64,000 bases of DNA from Pyxidicoccus xibeiensis (lineage in GTDB: Bacteria > Myxococcota > Myxococcia > Myxococcales > Myxococcaceae). The translations under genes and the position numbers were made by a program. The stretch lies in contig NZ_JAJVKV010000004.1 in assembly GCF_024198175.1 (NCBI RefSeq), positions 248,001 through 312,000 of the forward strand, read 5' to 3'. The notes under the pieces are model-generated. The model saw only the letters and a program-made list of their open reading frames with translations. It was not told the origin of the DNA and did no database searches. This document shows positions 36,035-45,524 of this stretch, piece by piece; positions within the stretch are counted from its first letter, which is position 1, and every line of letters starts with the position of its first letter.

Positions 36035-38077
36035 TCACTGCCAGCCTCCCCCCTGCTGTCGTACCCAGGTCGGGGCGCCACGAAGCATGAAGGTCTCCGA
36101 CGCGTCGAACGCCTTCTTGATCAACGCATTGACGCCCTGCACATTGCCCATCAGGTCGCGACACTCGGCGATGACGGTGTTCTGGGCTGCATCGAGCCCG
36201 AGGAGCCCCATGCCGTAGGGAATGGGCTGCGTGCCGTCGTGCGGGTGGAAGCCGGGCGGCGGCGACATGAGGTCACGGCCTGCGTTGCCCGCCGGGAGGA
36301 CCACCGAGTCCAGCCAGGCGCCAATCTGCGGGCCCTGATTCTCGCGCCCGCCTCCGCCCGTCGCGTAGCCATTCGGCAAGAGGCGGGCAGCCCGGTGAGG
36401 GTGGTTGTTCTTCCAGTGCGCGAACGCGTTGCGCTGGTCCGCCGTCGCGAGCAGCGGGTACATCGCGCTGAAGTGCGTGCGGAACATCACGAACAAGGCC
36501 GTCTTGGGCCCATCGTCGTCGACGATGTTCCCGCGATTGCGGAAGATCTCGATGTAGTACTGGCAGGCGGCAATCAGGCCGAGCACGAGGTCGTCGACGC
36601 GCTCGTCGGCCTCGGCGGCGACCTCGGCGGCGACCTTGGCGGCCCGGCCTGCCCCGCCATCCACGTAGGCCAGGAAGGTGGGGAGCAGCCACAGCGGCGC
36701 GGCAAAGGTCGCTTGCGCCGTGCCGCCCCAGCCTGCCGCCCGATGGAGCACGATGGGATCCCCCGCGGGCAGCCACACGAGGTGGTGGCGCCCGGGGGTC
36801 GTATCCATGATGTCGGCCGGCGCATTGACCGTGAGCTCCCGCCCGCGTGCGCCGTCGATCCGGGTCATCAGGCTCCGGATCTCGTCGAGCTGATTCTGCA
36901 GTTGGGCGAAATCGTAGGCAGGTCCAATGACGAACTCGCCGTAGGTGTGGGGGTTGTTGCCCGAGCTCACCTCGGTGTCGAGCCGGAAGCGGCCAGCGAG
37001 CGCGATGACCGCCTTGGCCTTGGAGCTCAAACCCTCCCACTGTGCCTGCGGGCGCAAGACCCGGCCGTCGTGCCGGCGGTCGACGTCGAGCCCGTTGTTC
37101 TCCCACTCGAACCCGACCGAAATCAGGGGCTGCGCGACCGGGGTCACCTTGAGCAGGTCGCCATTCTCGAGCACCGTGCCGTCCGCCAGACGCAGCCCCA
37201 TCGCGACCCAGATGTCGGCGCCTGCCTGGGTTCCTTCCATCCACAGCTCGGTGTCCTGATCGGCGAGCGGCTGATTCACGTCCACCAGGCCGGCGCCCGT
37301 ATAGAAGGCGACTCGATTGGCGGAGAGCCGGAGGACCGGGGCGCCTTGCCCGGCCGGCGTGGGCCGGCGGACCGTCACCGAAGAGCGCAACGTGTTGCAC
37401 TGCGCCGCGGGAACCCCCGTGTACTTTCCATTGACGATGCGCCGCCGGACCGTGAGGGGCCGATCCTCCGACTCGAAGCTCGCGGCATCGAGTGTCAGCT
37501 CGACGACCGTGAGCGCCTGGACGTCGGCCGCGTCCACCGTGAAATCCGCCTGCGGAGCCAGGCGGAGCTGCAAGCGCAAGGCGCCACGCTGGCGACCGAG
37601 CACGTAGATGTCGAGCCCGGCCCCCGCCAGTGAGGCGTTGGCAATCGTGACCGGGTGAGCCGGGCCGAGAGGCTGATTGTCGACCACGTCGAGGAGCGGA
37701 ACCGTACACCCCGGGTCGGTGTACACATCGGCGTCGCCCTGGAGAATCGACAGCTCACCGAGGCCATTGTAGACGCCCGCGTGCACCTGCACATACCGGA
37801 GGACGCCGTGCGTCGCTGTCGGCGTCGGCGCGTTGGAGTTCGGGTAGGCGATCCGGTGCTGCTTGTCGAACAGCGCGGTGGTGTGATCGAGCTGGAGCGA
37901 GGGTCTCACCCTCGGACGGACCTTGCGCACCTCCCGGCATTCGATGGCCGTGGCCTCCTCGGACGCATCGCTCAGCGCCTCCGTGGTGCGCGCGCTGCGG
38001 TCGAGCGCGCGAGCCTTCTTGAGCACTCGCTCGCTCGGGACTCCGTCGTCATCATCGTCCACCAGGATGTCGGTCAT
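36035..38077 (-). CDS. Large unknown protein, possible secretion-system cargo/effector
   Basis: 680 residues. The start ATG overlaps the stop of the upstream small gene (ATGA at 38074-38077), so translation is coupled. Residues 7-12 are an Asp run and 13-60 are helical. Residues ~60-350 are beta-rich (RYVQVHAGVYNGLGELSIL, TVPLLDVVDN, DIYVLGRQRGALRLQLRLA, YTGAGLVDVNQPL), like stacked Ig or lectin modules. Residues ~360-480 change to alpha/beta with GEFVIGPAYDFAQLQNQLDE. The C-terminal ~200 are helical with a His cluster (HWKNNHPHRAARLL) and several Asn/Gly loops. No signal peptide. The composition and the neighbour suggest a cargo protein with an enzymatic C-terminus, but no family is recognised. 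Confidence 0.7.
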   Translation of the reverse strand: MTDILVDDDDDGVPSERVLKKARALDRSARTTEALSDASEEATAIECREVRKVRPRVRPSLQLDHTTALFDKQHRIAYPNSNAPTPTATHGVLRYVQVHAGVYNGLGELSILQGDADVYTDPGCTVPLLDVVDNQPLGPAHPVTIANASLAGAGLDIYVLGRQRGALRLQLRLAPQADFTVDAADVQALTVVELTLDAASFESEDRPLTVRRRIVNGKYTGVPAAQCNTLRSSVTVRRPTPAGQGAPVLRLSANRVAFYTGAGLVDVNQPLADQDTELWMEGTQAGADIWVAMGLRLADGTVLENGDLLKVTPVAQPLISVGFEWENNGLDVDRRHDGRVLRPQAQWEGLSSKAKAVIALAGRFRLDTEVSSGNNPHTYGEFVIGPAYDFAQLQNQLDEIRSLMTRIDGARGRELTVNAPADIMDTTPGRHHLVWLPAGDPIVLHRAAGWGGTAQATFAAPLWLLPTFLAYVDGGAGRAAKVAAEVAAEADERVDDLVLGLIAACQYYIEIFRNRGNIVDDDGPKTALFVMFRTHFSAMYPLLATADQRNAFAHWKNNHPHRAARLLPNGYATGGGGRENQGPQIGAWLDSVVLPAGNAGRDLMSPPPGFHPHDGTQPIPYGMGLLGLDAAQNTVIAECRDLMGNVQGVNALIKKAFDASETFMLRGAPTWVRQQGGGWQ

Positions 38078-38427
38078 CGGGCACGCCTCGTTTCAGCGTA
38101 CGCGAGCACGGCCTCGATTCGCTCGTCGACGGGCACGAAGGTGTCCGCGAGCAGCGCCACCGCCCACGCCCGCGCGGGGACGCGCTGGAACCCGAGACAG
38201 AGCAGACCGCCGAGGTTGACCAGGCGGTAGCGCTCCCGCTCCGTGTGAAACCCCCAGACGGTCCCAGCCTCGAGGAGTCCACGCACCTCGGCACGGACCT
38301 CGTCTGCCGTGTACCCGGCGTGCGTCTCGGCCCACTCGTCGAGGATCAACCGCACACAGCGGTCCTCGAACCGCTGCCGCTGCGCGGCGGCGAGCACCCT
38401 CATCTGCTCTTCGCGGACCACCAACAT
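38074..38427 (-). CDS. Small protein resembling T6SS-associated adaptor proteins
   Basis: 117 residues. It starts MLVVREEQMRVLAAAQRQ and continues helical (RFEDRCVRLILDEW, DEVRAEVRGLLEAGTVWGF, ERERYRLVNLGGLLCLGF). This resembles, from memory, small proteins (often starting with a [IV]xxEQM motif and with a helix ending RYGI or YGF then a short repeat) encoded beside VgrG/PAAR-linked cargo genes in other proteobacteria. It overlaps the start of the large gene by 4 bases. A role as chaperone or loading adaptor for that protein is an inference. A different function in an unrelated operon remains possible. Confidence 0.7.
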   Translation of the reverse strand: MLVVREEQMRVLAAAQRQRFEDRCVRLILDEWAETHAGYTADEVRAEVRGLLEAGTVWGFHTERERYRLVNLGGLLCLGFQRVPARAWAVALLADTFVPVDERIEAVLAYAETRRAR

Positions 38428-38548
38428 GAGGATCCCCCGGGAAGGAAATCGAGAGGATAGGGCGGATGGGGGCTTTGTTGAAGGTGGTGGGCGGGTGCCT
38501 GCGCGAATGGGCTTTCAAAGAGCCCAGGGCTCGACGCATCGTCCCCTC

Positions 38549-39493
38549 ATGGATCCGCTTTTAAAGAAACAAGCCGTCGGAATGCTGCTGCTGTGGGTTC
38601 CCGTGCTCGCGGGGTTCTTCTTCGGCAGGTGGTTGTTCCCGAGGCTGGTGCGCCGGTTCAACGTGATGGCTCGCGCGGCCCGCGGGCCCACCGCGAGCTT
38701 CTCGATGTTCGTGACCATCACCGTGTGGTGCGTCGCCATGCTGCTCACCTCCGGCATCCTCGGGTCGAAGGTGCTCGCGTGGCTCCAGGGCTTGTCATTC
38801 CTGCCCTTCACACCCACCGCCGGACTCGTGCAAGCCTTCTCCTGGTTCGCGGCCTTCTTCTTCGGCTACTCCGCGGCGCCCCTGTTCGGACGCGCCGCCC
38901 TCGAAAGCGCCGCCCCCGCCTCGCCAGCCGCCCCCAAGAAGCAATCCGGCGGCGCGATGGTGTTCGTCATGCTGAGCTTCATCCTCGCCGCCGGCGGAGG
39001 ACTGGCCGCGATCTTCATCGGCCTCGGCAAGGAGGGCTTCCTGAGGACCTCGGACGTGGGCGACCTCGCCGAGCTCGCCTCCGTCCAGGAGCAGCTTCGC
39101 CCCCTCGAGGCCTGCGAAGTCCTCTACAAGCGATGGGACGCCAAGGGCCGGCAGAAGTACCCGGACTCCGTCACCCTGCGGGACTGCGACAGCAACACCT
39201 TCAGCACCATCTACATCAAGGTCCCCACCACCTGGCTGGAGCAGGGCGTCGGCTTCACCATGGAGCGGAGCTCGTCGTCGGAGCGTTGGGACATCCTCGT
39301 CGACAAGGACGTGGTGCCCTTCCCCGCCCTCAAGGAAGCCCTGGAGGCCTTCGCGCCCATCATCGCCGCCGAGTACCCGGCCAGGCTGCAGGAGGCGCTC
39401 CAGCGCGAGGCCGAGTTCCACCGCGACGTGGAGGAGTACCGGCGCCAGAGGGATGCGCCGAAGGAGAGCGTGAAGTCGTCCTACCCCGAGTGA
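38549..39493 (+). CDS. Four-segment membrane protein with soluble C-terminal half, unknown
   Basis: 314 residues from ATG 38549 (no clear ribosome site; ATG 38507 is an alternative). Hydrophobic segments at ~9-30, 50-72, 90-113 and 135-160 are separated by basic loops, and a Pro/Ala linker precedes the fourth. The C-terminal half (160-314) is soluble with two Cys (C189, C208 region: EACEVLYKRWD, LRDCDSNTFS) and a charged helix at the end (LQEALQREAEFHRDVEEYRRQRD). Divergent from the adaptor/cargo pair. No family recognised; possibly involved in the same locus but nothing shows it. Confidence 0.72.
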   Translation: MDPLLKKQAVGMLLLWVPVLAGFFFGRWLFPRLVRRFNVMARAARGPTASFSMFVTITVWCVAMLLTSGILGSKVLAWLQGLSFLPFTPTAGLVQAFSWFAAFFFGYSAAPLFGRAALESAAPASPAAPKKQSGGAMVFVMLSFILAAGGGLAAIFIGLGKEGFLRTSDVGDLAELASVQEQLRPLEACEVLYKRWDAKGRQKYPDSVTLRDCDSNTFSTIYIKVPTTWLEQGVGFTMERSSSSERWDILVDKDVVPFPALKEALEAFAPIIAAEYPARLQEALQREAEFHRDVEEYRRQRDAPKESVKSSYPE

Positions 39494-39584
39494 CGCCGCG
39501 CCTCGCCCTCAAGCGCGCTATCGCCACCCTGAGCTTGCGTTTCGAACCGACCCGCTGAGGCCCGAAGTGTCGTGTCTCCGGACA

Positions 39585-39607
39585 GCTGTCCCCTGGCAGG
39601 GGACAGC
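39585..39607. terminator. Strong hairpin downstream of the membrane protein gene
   Basis: GCTGTCCCC (39585-39593) pairs perfectly with GGGGACAGC (39599-39607) around TGGCA. It lies 92 bases after the stop at 39493, followed by CTTTCC, a weak T tract. A Rho-independent-like terminator is the simplest reading. Confidence 0.5.
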
Positions 39608-39753
39608 CTTTCCGCGCTCCTCCTGGGCCTGACGCGCCAACCCCGTGAGATGAGGCGCAAGGAGCGCCGGGAGCGCACCGGCTCCGCGGAGGGCACGGGG
39701 CGTGCAACCTCAGAGCTGCCTCTTCATCCCCGCAGTCAGAGAAACGAGCATCC

Positions 39754-41127
39754 ATGTTCAAGCAGGCAGCAGTCCTCGCGGTGACCAGTGTTGCATTGCT
39801 GGTCGGCTGCGGTACCGACCCACAGGCCGAGCAGGAGGAGATCATCTCCAACCTCGTCGAGGCCGGCTTTCCGGCCGACGACATCCGGGTCTCCGACGAT
39901 GCCGTGTACGTGGGCGGCGACGCGCATGTGACGCTCGAGGCGTCCCGCGAGCTGCTCCAGGTCCCCTCGGGGAGCGCCGAGCAGTACCGCTCGAACAACC
40001 TCGTCGGACCGGGCGTGACGAAGATCTGCATCAACCCCACGCCCCTGTTCGACAGCTACGCCAACCTGAGGCAGGGGCTCGACCTGGCCATCGCCAACTT
40101 CAATGAGCTGGGTCTGAGACTCACCTTCGCGCGCGGCCCGACCACCGGCTGTACCGCGAACATCGTCGCGACGACCAACAACACCGCCGACAGCGTCGCG
40201 GGATTCCCGACGAACGGCGCTCCCTACGGCACCATCGACATCAGCGTGTTGATGAACGACTTCAACGTCGACTTGAACGAACACGTCATCACCCACGAGC
40301 TGGGCCACACCATCGGCCTGCGCCACTCGGACTACTACAATCGCTACATCAGCTGCCCCAGCGGCCCCCCCCAGGACACGGGCGACGAGGGCGTGGGCGC
40401 CATCCTCATCCCGGGGACGCCGGAGGCCGCCACCTCGGGCGGGTCGCTCATGAACTCCTGCCCCAACCTCGAGGATACCGGCGAGTTCACCGACAACGAC
40501 ATCACCGCGCTGAGGCACCTCTACGGCCTCAACCAGGTCACGAGCTGCTCGAGCTACAACATCCCGTCCTACCGGGGGCAGAACGGTACGCAGTTCCAGT
40601 GCGCTTGTGCGGCGGTGAGCGGGGGGAGTGTCTGGGGAACGGACTTCTATACCGACGACTCGACTGTCTGCGCGGCCGCGGTGCATGCGGGGGTGATTCC
40701 CGCCACCGGTGGGACGGTGACCCTCTTCATCCAGCCGGGACAGAGCAGCTATAGCGGTACCACCCGCAACGGCTTCACCACGTCTTCCTACGGCGCCTGG
40801 GGGGGGAGCTTCTCCTTCAGCGGTCAGGCGCAACCGGCGCCGATCTGCTCGACCATCAACTTCATGTCCTACCGCGGGCAGAGCGGGAAACAGACCCGAT
40901 GCAACTGCCCGGCCGGGTTCGGGGGCGCCGTGTGGGGGACGGACCTCTATACCGACGACTCGGATGTCTGCGCGGCGGCACAGCATGCGGGGGTGATTCC
41001 CGCCACCGGCGGGCAGGTGGTCGTCACCACCCAGCCGGCACAGGGTAGCTATACCGGCTCCACCCGCAACGGCATCTCCACGTACTCCTACGGCTACTGG
41101 GGTGGGAGCTTCTCCATCAGCCCGTAG
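39754..41127 (+). CDS. HEIGH-type zinc metalloprotease (M57-like) lipoprotein with two LCCL domains
   Basis: 457 residues. The lipobox is LLVGC (C19). The catalytic motif HELGHTIGLRH at 181-191 matches HExxHxxGxxH, with a Met-turn candidate SLMNSC at 231-236. The arrangement fits the M57 dual-action HEIGH family (from memory). Residues ~265-349 and ~360-457 are two LCCL-like modules (YRGQNGTQFQCAC / YRGQSGKQTRCNC; DDSTVCAAAVHAGVIP / DDSDVCAAAQHAGVIP), close duplicates. LCCL modules bind lipids or polysaccharide and are rare in bacteria outside such proteins. Likely a secreted, surface-anchored protease. Confidence 0.9.
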   Translation: MFKQAAVLAVTSVALLVGCGTDPQAEQEEIISNLVEAGFPADDIRVSDDAVYVGGDAHVTLEASRELLQVPSGSAEQYRSNNLVGPGVTKICINPTPLFDSYANLRQGLDLAIANFNELGLRLTFARGPTTGCTANIVATTNNTADSVAGFPTNGAPYGTIDISVLMNDFNVDLNEHVITHELGHTIGLRHSDYYNRYISCPSGPPQDTGDEGVGAILIPGTPEAATSGGSLMNSCPNLEDTGEFTDNDITALRHLYGLNQVTSCSSYNIPSYRGQNGTQFQCACAAVSGGSVWGTDFYTDDSTVCAAAVHAGVIPATGGTVTLFIQPGQSSYSGTTRNGFTTSSYGAWGGSFSFSGQAQPAPICSTINFMSYRGQSGKQTRCNCPAGFGGAVWGTDLYTDDSDVCAAAQHAGVIPATGGQVVVTTQPAQGSYTGSTRNGISTYSYGYWGGSFSISP

Positions 41128-41261
41128 GCGCCACGTCGGCAGCAGGCAGCCAGGGCGCGGGGGCGGTCGTGGAAGCGCCACCGCGTCCTTGGCGCGGAGA
41201 TGACCCTCCGGGGGGCAGCAGCGCCTCCCGGGGGGCCCTCCCTCGTGCCGGACGCAGCCCC

Positions 41262-42122
41262 TCAGCCGTTCTGGATGAAGCTGGTGATGAGGTCGGCGCA
41301 GAGCTGCGGCGCCTCGTGCTGGGGGCCGTGGCCCATCTGCGGGAAGACCATCAGGTGCACCGACTTCGTCTGCGGAGCCACGTCGAACCAGTTCTCCACC
41401 GGGAAGACGATTTCCTGGTCGCCCGAGATGACCAGGGTGGGGATGTCGGTCGTCTGGAGGAAGTCACGGTAACCGTTGTCATCGACGAAGATGTCTTCGG
41501 CCTGCGTCTCCTTGAGCAGCTTCAGGACGGTCTCGATGGGAATCGCTGGACTGACATCCGTGGTCCGGGCGGCGATGCGGTTGTGCGAAGTCACCGCGGC
41601 GGCACGGGACTTCTTCGACGCCGGATGGAAGAACAGCACCGTCTCGTCGTCCAGGTCGTTCACCGGCTTCAAGGCGCGCTCGAAGAAGATTGGCTTCGCT
41701 CCGAAGCGGACCTTGCCCGGGGGCGTGGTGCCAATGAGGAGGAGCTTGATGATGCGCTCGGGTTGCAGGCGCGCCGCCACCTGCGCCGCGATGCCGCCCA
41801 GCGACCAGCCGCCGATGATGAAGCGCTCGAGGCCGAGCGCGTCCGCCAGGTCGATGGCGTCCTGCGCCAGCCGCCTGCGCACATAGCTGGGTTCACCGGT
41901 CGACTGGCCCAGGCCGGAGTAGTCGAAGGTGATGACGCGGTGGTGGGCCGCCAGCCCATCCAGGAAGGCCGGGTCCCACGAGTCGAGGATGCCGCGGAAC
42001 CGCAGGCACAGGACGATGGGCGTGCCCTCGCCGATGTCGCGGTAGGCGAGACGGCGGCCCTTCACCTCGACGAAGCGGGTGGGCGTATTGACGGCGGTAT
42101 AGACAGTAGAGGATGCGTCCAT
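41262..42122 (-). CDS. Alpha/beta hydrolase (carries its own AGGAG start)
   Basis: 286 residues; AGGAG before ATG 42122. The triad is S107 (GGWSLGG), D235 (SGDQEIVF) and H265 (QMGHGPQ). A normal-length single-domain hydrolase of the epoxide hydrolase/chloroperoxidase type with no signal peptide. It lies downstream of the PAS kinase on the same strand (143-base gap), last in a block of five same-strand genes. The reaction is unknown. A long open frame continues upstream in the same phase but is shadow sequence. Confidence 0.9.
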   Translation of the reverse strand: MDASSTVYTAVNTPTRFVEVKGRRLAYRDIGEGTPIVLCLRFRGILDSWDPAFLDGLAAHHRVITFDYSGLGQSTGEPSYVRRRLAQDAIDLADALGLERFIIGGWSLGGIAAQVAARLQPERIIKLLLIGTTPPGKVRFGAKPIFFERALKPVNDLDDETVLFFHPASKKSRAAAVTSHNRIAARTTDVSPAIPIETVLKLLKETQAEDIFVDDNGYRDFLQTTDIPTLVISGDQEIVFPVENWFDVAPQTKSVHLMVFPQMGHGPQHEAPQLCADLITSFIQNG

Positions 42123-42265
42123 GGTCGGGCTCCTTGTCGGAAACGAGAAGGAGTATGGCGACTGGCTTTGACGTCGTCTTTTGTACGTGTGGTCCAGGAG
42201 ACCCAAACCTTCGTATGAGGCCACTGCGGCCACGGCCGCTCGACGGGCGGTGGCGAGGTCACCCG

Positions 42266-44353
42266 CTACATCGCGAACGGCAGGGTGAAGCTGAAGCGCG
42301 CCCCGCCGTTCGGCACGTTCTCCGCCCAGATGCGGCCCCCGTGGGCTTCGATGATGTTGCGGCAGATGGACAGCCCCATGCCGAGGCCGTTCGCCTTGGT
42401 GGTGAAGAAGCTCTGGAAGAGCCGCTCCTGGTGCTCCGGGGGGATTCCCGGCCCCGCGTCTTCCATCTCGAAGCACAGCCCCTCGTCGCATCCCCGCGTC
42501 ACCAGTTGCAGCCACGGCTCCGGGCAGCTGGCGCGCTTCATCTCCTGCATGGCGTTGAGCGCCAGATTGACGACAATCTGCTGGAGTTGCACGCGGTCGG
42601 CCTCGATGACCGGCAGACCGTCCGCGAGCTCGAGGCGCAGGTCGACCTCATGCGCGAGCAGCTCGTGGTGCAGGAACCGCACCGCCTCCTCGACGACCTG
42701 GTTGGGCGGCAGGCGCTGCCGCTCCGAGGTCTTGTTGGAGGCCATGGCGCGGATGCGGGCGATGATGTCGGCGGCGCGCTTCGCGTCGCTGACCATGTTG
42801 GCGTTGATGGCGCGCACCTCGCCCAGGTCGGGCTCGCGCCGGGACAGCCAGCGAGCCCCCGCCGCGCCATTGGCGGCGATGGCGGCCAGGGGCTGGTTCA
42901 CCTCGTGGGCAATGGACGCCGTCAGCTCTCCGAGCATCGACAGGCGCGAGGCATGGGCGAACTCGCTCTGCAGCTGGCGCAGGGCCTTCTGTGCCGCCAC
43001 GCGCTCGGTGATGTCGGTCAGGCCGACCAGCACCATGTTGCGCGCCCGCAGCTCGGGGGAGGCGTTGATGGTGAACAGCGTGTTGAACTCGGTGCCGTCC
43101 AGCCGGTAGCTGGTGGTTTCCTCCTCGAAGGTGACGTTCTGCCGGAAGCTGGCGACGAGGGAGCGCCGGACGACCGGATGGGACGACGGCGGCCAGAAGC
43201 GCGTCACCGGCTGGCCTATCAACTCCGAGCGGTCCTTCGCTCCCATGATGCGCATGGCCGCCTCGTTGACGTCTCCGAGGGACATCGCGTCCATGTAGGT
43301 GACGAGGAAATCGGGCTCGCTGTCGAGATGGGCGCCGATGTCCTCGATGCCACGCGCCGCCAGTGCGGCGGACAGCTCGCGCTGGCGCGTGGTGTCGACC
43401 TGGAACAGGGCCGTCGACATGGCCTGGAAGAGATTGCGATAGCGCAGCTCGCTGTCGCGGACCTGCTGCTCCGCCGCCACCCGGTCGGAGATGTCGATGA
43501 CGCCGACCAGCACCGTGCCACGCCCATGGTGGCCCGATGGCCAGCAGACCGTGAACAGGGCATCGATGAGCCGCCCGTCGAGCGCCGACAGGCGCGTCTC
43601 CCGTGACAGGCTGGGCAGACGGTGGATGGAGGCCAGCAGGCTCTCGGCATAGAGGCCGCGGCTCTCCTGGGGCCAGTAGGGAGCGACGGTGCCGCCGACG
43701 AGGTCCTCGCGCCTGCCCCCGCCGAACAGCATCACGGTCTTGTCGTTGACGTCGACCACGCGCGTCACGGCGATGGCGGCGTCGATGAACTCGGGATGCG
43801 CCTCGAAGTAGGCGCGGAAGTCCTTCACGCCGGAGTGGAGGAGCTCCCCCAGCATCTTGCGCACCTCGGAGAAGTCGAGCTCCCAGAACGCCGCCGCCAT
43901 GGCCTGGAAGAGGTTGCGGTAGCGGTGCGCCTGCAACCGGGTCTCCAGCTCGACGTCGCTCAGGTGGGTGATGTCACGGCCATACTCGATGACCGCCAGC
44001 ACCTGGCCATCCGGCCCTCGCTGCACCGTCCATCGGACCTCGATGCGCCTTTCTTCGCCGGACGCGAGGGTCCGCTTCAGCTCGCCTTCCCAGTGCCCCT
44101 GTTCGAGCAGGTGCTGCTCGAGGCCCGTGATGGTCGTCGGGTGATGGGCATTGAGGCTGTCATGGAGGTGGCGCCCCAGCATGGCCTCGCGCGTGTAGCC
44201 GTAGAGCGCCTCGGACGCCTTGTTCCAGAGCAACACGCGGCCGCTCGGGTCTCGGATGATGACGCTCTCGGCCGCACCGTCCAGGACCGGGCCGAGCAGG
44301 TCCGGCAGCTTCAGCGAGGGGGCGACGCTCTGCGCTCGGTGTCTTTCCGGCAT
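42266..44353 (-). CDS. PAS-domain sensor histidine kinase
   Basis: 695 residues from ATG 44353 (GGAGGGAG upstream; ATG 44383 is a weaker alternative). No membrane segment, so it is soluble. Three PAS domains: ~16-130 (FYGYTREAMLGRHL-type), ~165-290 and ~315-430. The H-box is SIAHEVNQPLAAIAANG with phospho-acceptor ~H483, followed by HATPase motifs (N-box near N600, DAGPGIPPEHQERLFQSFF, GLGMGLSI). FixL-like kinases have this soluble PAS plan, and a heme-type PAS cannot be excluded. The next genes upstream are a receiver and a FixJ-like regulator, its likely partners. Confidence 0.93.
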   Translation of the reverse strand: MPERHRAQSVAPSLKLPDLLGPVLDGAAESVIIRDPSGRVLLWNKASEALYGYTREAMLGRHLHDSLNAHHPTTITGLEQHLLEQGHWEGELKRTLASGEERRIEVRWTVQRGPDGQVLAVIEYGRDITHLSDVELETRLQAHRYRNLFQAMAAAFWELDFSEVRKMLGELLHSGVKDFRAYFEAHPEFIDAAIAVTRVVDVNDKTVMLFGGGRREDLVGGTVAPYWPQESRGLYAESLLASIHRLPSLSRETRLSALDGRLIDALFTVCWPSGHHGRGTVLVGVIDISDRVAAEQQVRDSELRYRNLFQAMSTALFQVDTTRQRELSAALAARGIEDIGAHLDSEPDFLVTYMDAMSLGDVNEAAMRIMGAKDRSELIGQPVTRFWPPSSHPVVRRSLVASFRQNVTFEEETTSYRLDGTEFNTLFTINASPELRARNMVLVGLTDITERVAAQKALRQLQSEFAHASRLSMLGELTASIAHEVNQPLAAIAANGAAGARWLSRREPDLGEVRAINANMVSDAKRAADIIARIRAMASNKTSERQRLPPNQVVEEAVRFLHHELLAHEVDLRLELADGLPVIEADRVQLQQIVVNLALNAMQEMKRASCPEPWLQLVTRGCDEGLCFEMEDAGPGIPPEHQERLFQSFFTTKANGLGMGLSICRNIIEAHGGRIWAENVPNGGARFSFTLPFAM

Positions 44354-44407
44354 GCGCTCCCTCCGCCAGGAGTCATGAGGCACCCGTGAGACAGGTGCCT
44401 CATGACC

Positions 44408-44776
44408 CTACAACGAAAGGGCACGCTCGACGCAGGCGATGAACTCCTCGCTGTCGAAGGGCTTCGGGAGGAGGCAGGACGGCTTGCAGGCCCGTGCCCG
44501 CTCCATCACCGACGCCTCCGTCTTCGCGGTGATCATGATGACGGGCACCGTGGAGCCTCGAGCGTCCAGCTCCCGCTTGAGGTCGATGCCGCTCATGCCC
44601 GGCATGTGGATGTCGGTGATGACCAGGTTCGTGTTGTCGAGCTCGCCCGAGGCCAGGAAGGCCTCGGCGCTTTCGAACGCCAGTCCTCTGAGTCCGAGCG
44701 ACCGCAGCAACTGGAGCAGCGCCTGGCGGAGTGACGCATCGTCGTCGACGACGGAGATGAGGGATTCTGACGACAT
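44408..44776 (-). CDS. CheY/FixJ-type receiver protein
   Basis: 122 residues, one receiver domain. D55 phospho-acceptor (VITDIHMPG), acidic D11/D12, T83 and K105 (LLPKPF) are present. No DNA-binding part. It lies 54 bases upstream of the histidine kinase and 34 bases downstream of the FixJ-like gene on the same strand. It probably receives phosphate from the kinase or acts as a phosphate sink. Confidence 0.92.
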   Translation of the reverse strand: MSSESLISVVDDDASLRQALLQLLRSLGLRGLAFESAEAFLASGELDNTNLVITDIHMPGMSGIDLKRELDARGSTVPVIMITAKTEASVMERARACKPSCLLPKPFDSEEFIACVERALSL

Positions 44777-44810
44777 GGCCTTCCTGGCCTTCCTGCTGCG
44801 GCTTGCGGAA

Positions 44811-45467
44811 CTAGGGTTTTCGCGCCTGGGATGGGAGTTGTGCCGTGGCCAGGGTCTTCGGGAGCTTCAAGGACTCGGCCATGCGCACCAGGTCAGCGAG
44901 GCTCTCTGCCTCCATCTTGCGCATCACCGAACCGCGATGAATCTTGACCGTGATTTCGCTCAAGCCGAGCTCACCGGCCACCTGCTTGTTGAGCAATCCA
45001 GCGGTCACCAGCGTCATCACCTGTTGCTCGCGGGGCGACAGGCTGTCGTAGCGCTTCCTCAGGTCGGCCAGCTCCTCGCGCACGGAGCGCTGGCCGCGAT
45101 GCCGCTCCACCGCCAGCGCCACGGCGTCGAGCAGGTCCTGCTCGCGGAAGGGCTTGGGCAGGAAGTCCACCGCGCCTGCCTTCATCGCCCGCACCGACAT
45201 CGGGATGTCGCCGTGGCCCGTCATCATGATGACCGGCAGGTCGATGCCGAGCGACTCGAGCTGGTCCTGGAATGTGAGGCCGCTGATGCCAGGCAGGCGC
45301 ACGTCGAGCAGGAGGCACCCCGGGGCGTCCACCCGCTCGGCCTCGAGGAATGCGGGCACCGACTCGTAGGCCCGGGCCTTCATGCCGATGGAGCGGAACA
45401 GTGCCTGCAAGGCGGTGCGCAGCGAGGCGTCGTCGTCGACGATGTGGAGGACGGCTTCCTCACTCAT
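44811..45467 (-). CDS. FixJ/LuxR-family response regulator
   Basis: 218 residues. The receiver has D55 (LLLDVRLPG), T83 and K105 (FLPKPF). The output is a LuxR-type HTH at ~143-200 ([37 protein letters not shown]). The start is ATG 45467. It resembles FixJ in both halves. With the neighbouring kinase it forms a FixLJ-like pair, probably controlling nearby genes including the flanking hydrolases. Confidence 0.92.
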   Translation of the reverse strand: MSEEAVLHIVDDDASLRTALQALFRSIGMKARAYESVPAFLEAERVDAPGCLLLDVRLPGISGLTFQDQLESLGIDLPVIMMTGHGDIPMSVRAMKAGAVDFLPKPFREQDLLDAVALAVERHRGQRSVREELADLRKRYDSLSPREQQVMTLVTAGLLNKQVAGELGLSEITVKIHRGSVMRKMEAESLADLVRMAESLKLPKTLATAQLPSQARKP

Positions 45468-45524
45468 GCCGTCAACCTGCCACGGTGAGGAAGCGCCCGC
45501 AATCGAGGTCATGTCCCGCTGTCG

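Noticed and set aside
42123-42515. Upstream extension of the hydrolase gene by ~130 residues
   Set aside because: The extension overlaps the kinase gene in another frame and lacks hydrolase motifs; ATG 42122 has a good ribosome site.
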